Part shown: positions 58,703 to 64,000 of the stretch, piece after piece
How the letters are laid out: each line of letters begins with the position of its first letter
Position numbering within the stretch: the stretch's first letter is position 1
DNA from: Citromicrobium sp. JLT1363
Lineage (GTDB): Bacteria > Pseudomonadota > Alphaproteobacteria > Sphingomonadales > Sphingomonadaceae
Length of the DNA stretch: 64,000 nt
Reading direction: 5' to 3'
Assembly (NCBI RefSeq): GCF_000186705.1
Contig: NZ_AEUE01000003.1
Location: forward strand, 391,098 to 455,097
Position numbers and translations under genes: made by a program
The notes under the pieces: generated by a model
The model's database searches: none
What the model saw: only the letters and a program-made list of their open reading frames with translations
Told to the model about the DNA's origin: nothing

Positions 58703-59286
58703 TGAAATCTCCCTCTCCCCGTCGGGGGAGAGGGTCGGGGAGAGAGGGCGAAGCCCGAGGCACATCGCCGTCCGCTTCCCCCCTCCCAACCCTCCCCCCG
58801 AGCGGGGGGAGGCCTGTTGTCTTGGCCGCCATCACCGGCGCGCACGGGGTGGCGGGCGAGGTTCGCCTCAAGCTGTTCGGCGACGGGATCGGCGCGCTGA
58901 AGGGCGCCAGGTCGTTCAATGACGGCGCGCTGACCCCCACTGCGATTCGGCCCGACAACAAGGGCGGGGCGATTGCCCGATTCGCCGAAATCGCCGATCG
59001 GACCGCTGCCGAAGCGCTGCGCGGAACCGTGCTCACCGTCCCGCGCGAGGCCCTCCCGCCGCTTGAAGAGGGCGAATTCTACCATGCCGATCTGATCGGC
59101 CTGCCCGTCGTTACGGACGATGGCGAGGCCATCGGGACGACGACTAACATCATGAATTACGGGGCAACCGACATAGTCGAGATTGCACCCGAAACAGGCG
59201 CGCCGTTCATGGTGCCGCTTATTCCCGATGCCGTTCCCGACTGGGATTCGGAACGATTGGTCCTCGCACGCGCTTTCCTTCCGTAA
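58702..59286 (+). CDS. rimM: 16S rRNA processing protein RimM
   Basis: RimM binds S19 and helps 30S maturation. The family domain starts at residue 41 (LAAITGAHGVAGEVRLKLFG) and shows the PRC-barrel half (FYHADLIGLPVVTDDGEAIG; MVPLIPDAVPDWD). The preceding 40 residues (SPSPRRGRGSGREGEARG and on) are encoded by two copies of a palindromic repeat. Either the ATG at 58702, overlapping the rpsP stop, is used and the extension is real, or translation starts at TTG 58822, which has GGGGGGAGG nine bases upstream. Confidence 0.92.
   Translation: MKSPSPRRGRGSGREGEARGTSPSASPLPTLPPSGGRPVVLAAITGAHGVAGEVRLKLFGDGIGALKGARSFNDGALTPTAIRPDNKGGAIARFAEIADRTAAEALRGTVLTVPREALPPLEEGEFYHADLIGLPVVTDDGEAIGTTTNIMNYGATDIVEIAPETGAPFMVPLIPDAVPDWDSERLVLARAFLP
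58711..58813. repeat. G/C-rich palindromic repeat, two inverted copies (C1, C2) at the rimM start
   Basis: C1 (58711-58748) reads CCCTCTCCCC-GTC-GGGGGAGAGGG, then TC-GGGGAGAGAGGG. C2 (58777-58813) is the same element inverted (CCCCCCTCCCAACCCTCCCC...GGGGGGAGG). They are 28 bases apart and lie in frame within the first 40 codons of rimM. Confidence 0.82.
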
Positions 59287-59444
59287 GGGCAGACTGCGGT
59301 TGTAATGCCCGTGTCGGGTATGTTTTATACCGCACACGCGAATTCGAATGGCGCTTCGTATTCTTCGAAGGGCTTCCCACCACGAACGGCATGCTTCCTG
59401 GCGGAGGTTCTGCCGGGCATTCACGCGCGAGAGGGAAACGCACA

Positions 59445-60275
59445 ATGGACACGGACACGCAAAGGCGCACCTTCGCGCCCGACAGCACGCAGGATTACGG
59501 TGAGGATCCGCAGGCGGTGCGCGATACCGAACATTACCAGAAGGAATATGTTCGCGGTTTTGTTGAGAAGTGGGACGAGCTGATCGACTGGGACGCGCGC
59601 GCGCAGAGCGAAGGGCGTTTCTTCGTCGATATCCTGGCCGGGCGCGGCAAGAAATCCGTGCTCGACGTTGCGACAGGCACCGGGTTCCATTCGGTGCAGC
59701 TGCTCAAGAACGGGTTCGACGTAACTTCCGCCGATGGCGCGGCGGAAATGCTGGCCATGGCGTTCCAGAACGCGGCCGACCACGATCTGGTGCTCAAGAC
59801 CGTGCATGCCGACTGGCGCTGGCTGAACAAGGATGTGCACGGCAAGTTCGATGCGATCATCTGCCTCGGCAACAGCTTCACCCACCTGCACGACGAAAAC
59901 GACCGGCGCCGCGCGCTGGCGGAATTCTACGCCGCGCTGAAGCACGACGGCATCCTGATCATCGACCAGCGCAACTACGATGGCATTCTGGACGACGGGT
60001 TCAGCACCAAGCACAAGTATTACTATTGCGGCGATCAGGTGACCGCCGAGCCGGAGCATGTCGACGATAGCCTTGCCCGGTTCAAATACACGTTCCCCGA
60101 CGGGTCCGAGTATTTTCTGAACATGTTCCCGCTGCGCAAGAACTACCTGCGCGGATTGCTGGAGGATGTGGGCTTCCAGCAGATCCACACCTACGGCGAT
60201 TTCCAGCAGTCCGACGGAGACGAAGAAACGCCCGACTTCTTCATTCACGTGGCGGAAAAAGAATATGCCGAGTGA
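59445..60275 (+). CDS. Glycine/sarcosine N-methyltransferase
   Basis: This SAM-dependent enzyme should methylate glycine to sarcosine and dimethylglycine. The 276-residue protein has motif I VLDVATGTGFHSVQLLKNGF, TSADGAAEMLAMAF, ICLGNSFTHLHDENDR and QRNYDGILDDGFSTKHKYYY, which closely resemble the GSMT proteins of halophilic betaine producers. The ATG at 59445 starts MDTDTQRR. With the next gene it would give glycine betaine, an osmoprotectant. An AT-richer stretch (59300-59335) in the leader could hold a promoter. Confidence 0.9.
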   Translation: MDTDTQRRTFAPDSTQDYGEDPQAVRDTEHYQKEYVRGFVEKWDELIDWDARAQSEGRFFVDILAGRGKKSVLDVATGTGFHSVQLLKNGFDVTSADGAAEMLAMAFQNAADHDLVLKTVHADWRWLNKDVHGKFDAIICLGNSFTHLHDENDRRRALAEFYAALKHDGILIIDQRNYDGILDDGFSTKHKYYYCGDQVTAEPEHVDDSLARFKYTFPDGSEYFLNMFPLRKNYLRGLLEDVGFQQIHTYGDFQQSDGDEETPDFFIHVAEKEYAE

Positions 60276-60279
60276 CGCA

Positions 60280-61104
60280 ATGACCGAAGCGACCACCGAT
60301 ACCGCGCGCGACTACTACACCAGCGACGATGCGGTGGAATTCTACTCCACCGTCTGGGGCGGCGAGGATATCCATGTCGGTCTGTACGACGACACGAAGG
60401 ATATCCGCGAGGCAAGCCGCCGCACGGTCGACCGGATGGCGGCCACCGTGGGCGACCTGTCGGGCAAGAAAGTGCTCGATATTGGCGCAGGCTACGGCGG
60501 CGGCGCGCGGCGCATCGCGAGCGAGCACGGCGCGGGTCATGTCACCTGCCTCAACATCGCGCCTGCGGAAAACGCTCGCAATCGCAAGCTGACCGCCGAG
60601 CAGGGCCTGGAAGACCGGGTTTCCGTGGTGGAAGGGTCGTTCGACGATCTTCCGTTCGAGGATGCCAGCTTCGATGCCGTCTGGAGCCAGGACGCGATCC
60701 TGCACGCGCCCGATCGGGGCGCGGTGCTGAGCGAGGTTGCGCGGGTGCTCAAGCCCGGCGGCGATTTCATCTTCACCGATCCGATGCAGGCCGACGGGAT
60801 CGAGGATACCGCCTCGCTCAAACCGATCTACGACCGCATCCACCTCGCCAATCTGGCCTCTTTCGGGTTCTACCGCGATGCGCTGAAGGAGCGCGGGATG
60901 GACGAGGTGCGGATCGACGATCTCAGCCCGCAGCTGCGCAATCACTACGCGCAAGTGGCCGAGGATCTGGATGCGCAGCGCGCCGAGCTTTCGACCGACG
61001 ACTCCTTCGTGGATCGCATGCTGGAAGGCTTGGCGCACTGGGTGCGCGGGGCCGATGCAGGCAAGCTGACCTGGGGCATCATGCATTTCCGCAAGCGGGG
61101 CTGA
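60280..61104 (+). CDS. Sarcosine/dimethylglycine N-methyltransferase
   Basis: The partner enzyme makes the last methyl transfers to glycine betaine. The 274-residue class I methyltransferase has DYYTSDDAVEFYSTVWGGED (a typical SDMT opening), motif I VLDIGAGYGGGARRIASEHG, DAVWSQDAILHAPDR and a C-terminal helical cap. It starts four bases after the glycine methyltransferase gene; an ATG at 60265, overlapping that gene, is an alternative start five residues upstream. Confidence 0.9.
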   Translation: MTEATTDTARDYYTSDDAVEFYSTVWGGEDIHVGLYDDTKDIREASRRTVDRMAATVGDLSGKKVLDIGAGYGGGARRIASEHGAGHVTCLNIAPAENARNRKLTAEQGLEDRVSVVEGSFDDLPFEDASFDAVWSQDAILHAPDRGAVLSEVARVLKPGGDFIFTDPMQADGIEDTASLKPIYDRIHLANLASFGFYRDALKERGMDEVRIDDLSPQLRNHYAQVAEDLDAQRAELSTDDSFVDRMLEGLAHWVRGADAGKLTWGIMHFRKRG

Positions 61105-61172
61105 GGCGCGCTTGCGCCAGTTATCCTAGGCAAATTTCGGAACACCGTGCCGGGGCCGCGGCTTGACCGGGC

Positions 61173-61895
61173 ATGGACGAACGCAAATTCACCGCAGCAC
61201 TCGTCGGCGCGCTGATGGCCCTCGCGGCCTGCGCCGGCGAAACCAGCCCATCTTCCCAGCCGGGAGCCGACGCCGGAGGTGATCCCGGCAGCGCAGCGGG
61301 TACGCGCCCCTCAGGCGAGCCCGAACTGCTCACTTTCGAAGGCCGGATCGAAGAGGGCGTCGAGTGCCCGGTCCTGCGCACTCCCGAGGGCGAGACCTAT
61401 GCGCTCAGCTTCCGGGAGACCGAGATCGGCACGGGCGATTACGTAAGGGTCACCGGCGAGATCGCGGATGCCAGCTTCTGCATGCAGGGCGAGGAGACGC
61501 TGATCGTCGAGGATGCATCGCGGATCGATCCGCCCGCGCGCGATCGCGACCCCGCCCGCGCAGGCGGGGTCGCCGTCACCAGCGATTATGTGCGCGGCAG
61601 CTGGGTTGCGAAGGGCGTCGATGCCGATTGTGAGAAGCCCGATTTCGATGTCACCGCCAATACGCGCGGGATGAGCATCATCGAAACGCGGATCAACGGC
61701 TACCCCGAAACAGGCGTGGTCGATGTCGGCCAGACACCCGCGCTCCAGTGGGACGAGCCGCTCCCGACGCTGCCGATCGAGGCGCGCGGGCCGGACGGAC
61801 TGGCGGTGATGCCTGCCGAGAATGCCGATATCGTCACTCTGGCGGGCCACAGGATCGAAGACGACGGCGTGGTCTTCATAAAATGCGCAGCCTAG
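61173..61895 (+). CDS. Lipoprotein, DUF5818-like, unknown
   Basis: A 240-residue protein with a lipoprotein leader (TAALVGALMALAAC), a Gly/Ser/Pro linker (residues 22-45), an OB-like segment (FEGRIEEGVECPVLRTPEGE; VRVTGEIADASFCMQGEETL) and a second half with EKPDFDVTANTRGMSII. The first segment resembles DUF5818, which I cannot verify. It follows the betaine genes by 68 bases; whether it is linked to them is unknown. Confidence 0.72.
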   Translation: MDERKFTAALVGALMALAACAGETSPSSQPGADAGGDPGSAAGTRPSGEPELLTFEGRIEEGVECPVLRTPEGETYALSFRETEIGTGDYVRVTGEIADASFCMQGEETLIVEDASRIDPPARDRDPARAGGVAVTSDYVRGSWVAKGVDADCEKPDFDVTANTRGMSIIETRINGYPETGVVDVGQTPALQWDEPLPTLPIEARGPDGLAVMPAENADIVTLAGHRIEDDGVVFIKCAA

Positions 61896-61933
61896 CTCTG
61901 GCGTGAGCTTGCGCATGCCCCGATAAGGGGCGG

Positions 61934-62485
61934 ATGCGCGCGACCGACACCGATCTTTGGCACCGGCTGGCCGATTACGAGATCGGCCCTGCGGATGCCG
62001 CGTTCACCTTCGCGCAGCGGCTTGCGCGCGAAAACCGGTGGAGCGGTGATTACGCCGCGCGCGCCATCCACGAATACAAGCGCTTCTGCTGGCTTGCGTG
62101 CGAGGCGGGCCACGAAGTCACGCCATCCGACGCGGTGGATCAGGCGTGGCACCTCCATCTGACCTATAGCCGCGATTACTGGGACCGTTTCTGCCCGCAG
62201 GTGCTGCGCAGGCCACTCCACCATGGCCCCACGGCTGGGGGCACGAGCGAGCGCACCCGCTATTACGACCAGTATGCGCAGACGCTGGCGAGTTACGAAG
62301 CGCATTTCGGGCAGTTGCCCCCGGGGGACATCTGGCCCGACGCGCGGCGGCGTTTTCTGGTCGATCCCCGCGCTGTGCGGCTCAATCCGGCCGATGTAGT
62401 GATCCTGACACGCGGCCAAGCCTATGGCGTCCTCGCGGCGATCGGGTTAGCTTTGGTGGCACTGGTCGCTACGGCGATGTTCTAG
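61934..62485 (+). CDS. GRDP/DUF1399-like protein with C-terminal anchor
   Basis: A 183-residue protein. Residues 35-130 match the glycine-rich-domain-protein-like (DUF1399) pattern: AIHEYKRFCWLACEAGHEVT, then VDQAWHLHLTYSRDYWDRFC and the His-rich end. Residues 160-182 form a single C-terminal membrane segment (GVLAAIGLALVALVATAMF). It precedes the near_uncomplex-type gene by 10 bases, an arrangement seen in other bacteria. Function unknown. Confidence 0.78.
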   Translation: MRATDTDLWHRLADYEIGPADAAFTFAQRLARENRWSGDYAARAIHEYKRFCWLACEAGHEVTPSDAVDQAWHLHLTYSRDYWDRFCPQVLRRPLHHGPTAGGTSERTRYYDQYAQTLASYEAHFGQLPPGDIWPDARRRFLVDPRAVRLNPADVVILTRGQAYGVLAAIGLALVALVATAMF

Positions 62486-62495
62486 GGGGCGCGAT

Positions 62496-63326
62496 ATGGG
62501 TCTTGGCCTGGCCGACTACGGCGCGGATCAGTTTCTGATCCTCTATTCCGGACTGATCGTGCTCGGCTGGCTGCTGGCGCTGGTCGTCCCGCTGATCCTG
62601 CGCCCGGTCGGCGAGCCGGGCGTGCCGCAGGATGCGGGCCAGTACGCTGCGCTGGCAAGCGGCAAAAGCCGGTATGCCGAGGCGGTGATGGCGGGCCTGC
62701 TTGCATCGGGGCGGCTGGAGCTGGAGGGAAAGACCTTCCACGTACGCGAAAGGCAGGCGGCAACCGGTGGTGCGGAAACCCGTCTGATGAGCCTGGGCGA
62801 CAGCTTCGGCTGGAAGAGCTTCGTGCGGGCGATCGACGATGGCTACCGGATGGACCGTGATACGCTGATCGAGGCGGGCCTGCTGACCGGATCGGGCCAG
62901 GCCCTGAAGGTGCGGCTGATCGCGGTGATCCCCATGGTGCTGATCCTGCTGCTGGGCCTCTATCGCTTGCAGGCCGGCCGCGCACTGGGCGAGCCGGTCG
63001 GCATTCTCGCGGTACTGATGGTGGCCGGCGTGGTGGTGATCGGCTGGCGGCTGCTGACCGGCATCCGCCGGACGCGCGAGGGCGAGCGTGCCCTGAGGGA
63101 GGCGCGGCAGGAAAATGTCCGGCTCAAGCGCGCCCCGACGCAGCCCGAAATGGCGCTGGGCGTGGCGATCTTCGGTACCGCGGTGCTGGCGGGAACGCCC
63201 TACGATCCGCTGCACGCGATGCGCCATGGCGGCGGAGGCGATGCGGGCTATGCCGGAGATGGCGGGGATGGAGGCGATGGCGGATCGGGCTGCGGCGGCG
63301 GTGGCTGCGGCGGTTGCGGAGGGTGA
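62496..63326 (+). CDS. TIGR04222 (near_uncomplex) membrane protein
   Basis: A 276-residue protein with a membrane segment at residues 12-35, a helical domain (residues 45-140), a helical hairpin in the membrane (about 145-190), and a short low-complexity C-terminus made almost only of Gly, Asp, Ser and Cys with five cysteines in the last 15 residues. This layout is that of the TIGR04222 family of unknown function. The adjacent GRDP-like gene supports the family call. Confidence 0.8.
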   Translation: MGLGLADYGADQFLILYSGLIVLGWLLALVVPLILRPVGEPGVPQDAGQYAALASGKSRYAEAVMAGLLASGRLELEGKTFHVRERQAATGGAETRLMSLGDSFGWKSFVRAIDDGYRMDRDTLIEAGLLTGSGQALKVRLIAVIPMVLILLLGLYRLQAGRALGEPVGILAVLMVAGVVVIGWRLLTGIRRTREGERALREARQENVRLKRAPTQPEMALGVAIFGTAVLAGTPYDPLHAMRHGGGGDAGYAGDGGDGGDGGSGCGGGGCGGCGG

Positions 63327-63327
63327 T

Positions 63328-63687
63328 ATGGATCGAGAACTGATCGGCCTGCCCTTCATCCTTTTGGCAGCCGCATTCCTGACCCCTGCGACCATGCTGG
63401 TTCCTTATCGCTATTTTCGATCCCCCGAGCGTGCGCGCGCCATATCTGCTCTTGCCCTATTCGTTTTCGTCCCTCTGGTGGCTTTTTGCACGGTGCGCTG
63501 GCGATGGGGTATCGATGAATTGGACGATAGTCCGGCCGCTGGGCTTCCATATCTAGCTGCGGCGTACGAGACTTTCTGGCTCTGGTGTGCTTCGATGGTT
63601 GCCCTTCTTCTGCTACATTCCCCTATGACCAGAGTGGGCGAAATGCTGCGGCCCTCTGATAAGATTGATCCCGACATTTTCGAATGA
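63328..63687 (+). CDS. Small membrane protein upstream of trmD
   Basis: A 119-residue protein with three hydrophobic segments (about residues 6-25, 37-56 and 74-93). GGAGGG precedes the ATG at 63328, which follows the previous stop by one base, and the stop overlaps the trmD ATG (ATGA). It may act with the two genes before it. No family recognised. Confidence 0.68.
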   Translation: MDRELIGLPFILLAAAFLTPATMLVPYRYFRSPERARAISALALFVFVPLVAFCTVRWRWGIDELDDSPAAGLPYLAAAYETFWLWCASMVALLLLHSPMTRVGEMLRPSDKIDPDIFE

Positions 63688-64000
63688 GCTTCGCTGCCAC
63701 CGTCCTGACCCTGTACCCGGAGATGTTTCCCGGCCCGCTAGGCGTGTCGCTCGCCGGGCGCGCGCTGAAGGAGGGGGCGTGGTCGCTCGACACCGTGCAG
63801 ATCCGCGATTTCGCCACCGACAAGCACCGCACGGTGGACGATACGCCTGCCGGGGGCGGGGCGGGCATGGTGCTCAAGTGCGATGTGCTTGCGGCGGCGC
63901 TGGATAGTGTGACGCAAAAGCCCTCACCCCTTCAGGGGGGAGGGTTGGGAGGGCTGGGAGGGGGGCTTCCCGCGGACCAGTCCGTCCCGCGCAATTCGAT
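63684..64000 (+). CDS. trmD: tRNA (guanine-37 N1)-methyltransferase TrmD, N-terminal part
   Basis: TrmD methylates G37 next to the anticodon. Only 105 codons lie in the window. They show the family opening [40 protein letters not shown] and [17 protein letters not shown]. After residue 76, where homologs continue in a loop before the SAM-site strand, this gene has [18 protein letters not shown] encoded by a palindromic repeat. The ATG overlaps the previous stop. Confidence 0.92.
   Translation, partial: MSFAATVLTLYPEMFPGPLGVSLAGRALKEGAWSLDTVQIRDFATDKHRTVDDTPAGGGAGMVLKCDVLAAALDSVTQKPSPLQGGGLGGLGGGLPADQSVPRNS
63922..63966. repeat. G/C-rich palindromic repeat, copy D, inside trmD
   Basis: CCCTCACCCC-TTCA-GGGGGGAGGG-TT-GGGAGGG, then CTGGGAGGGGGG, matches copies A-C. 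It keeps the trmD frame open and encodes about 15 Gly/Leu/Pro-rich residues. Confidence 0.82.

Overview
The window is a G+C-rich, gene-dense stretch of bacterial chromosome. It most likely comes from an alphaproteobacterium of the order Sphingomonadales, close to the Erythrobacteraceae. The evidence is a GTTC-N7-GTTC LexA box before recA, a CckA/CpdR phosphorelay pair, a split ATP synthase locus (atpI-B-E-F'-F without the F1 genes), a candidate EcfG stress promoter (GGAAC-N16-CGTT), the trpF/trpB/trpA-accD-folC and aroA-cmk-rpsA clusters, and many small exported proteins of the kind seen in marine erythrobacters. Placement is from gene order and protein resemblance only. I see no transposase, integrase, phage gene or CRISPR array.

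Layout. 1-8.4 kb: the start of an S9 peptidase, then smpB, a DUF2062 membrane protein, cckA, recA and alaS. 8.4-14.3 kb (minus strand): a cation/proton antiporter with two small downstream genes, a GNAT-nitrilase fusion and icd. 14.3-24.5 kb: tRNA-Val, cpdR, N-formylglutamate amidohydrolase, a SapC-like protein, a GlcD-type FAD oxidoreductase, a DEAD-box helicase, a GAF-PAS-GGDEF protein and uvrD. 24.5-27.2 kb: two small secreted proteins that share a C-terminal motif, then rsmD and an rRNA pseudouridine synthase. 27.4-40.5 kb: an AmpG-like permease, folC, accD and a spread-out trp locus, followed by pyrF, lapA and purB. 40.7-45.6 kb: a large DUF3857/transglutaminase/TPR protein and a serine hydrolase facing a membrane-anchored winged-helix regulator. 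45.6-50 kb: radC, the FO part of ATP synthase and gloB. 50-56.5 kb: a nonsense-disrupted GFA-family gene, rpsA, cmk, a three-gene insert with a DUF411 protein, aroA, a FYDLN-acid protein and tRNA-Ala. 56.7-64 kb: ffh, rpsP, rimM, then a 4.4 kb insert (glycine betaine synthesis and a near_uncomplex-type pair) before trmD.

How the genes work together. Most are housekeeping genes in compact operons with ATGA or GTGA overlaps. CckA and CpdR belong to the same cell-cycle phosphorelay, although they lie 10 kb apart. The two methyltransferases after rimM should convert glycine to glycine betaine, which suits a marine organism. The least ordinary signals are: (1) a G/C-rich palindromic repeat family that lies inside or at the starts of rimM, trmD, a DUF559 nuclease gene and a GFA gene, apparently supplying coding sequence and ribosome binding sites; (2) a perfect 42-bp tandem duplication carrying a hairpin that overlaps a Shine-Dalgarno sequence; (3) conserved operons opened by small accessory genes. 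No gap between features is longer than 300 bases.
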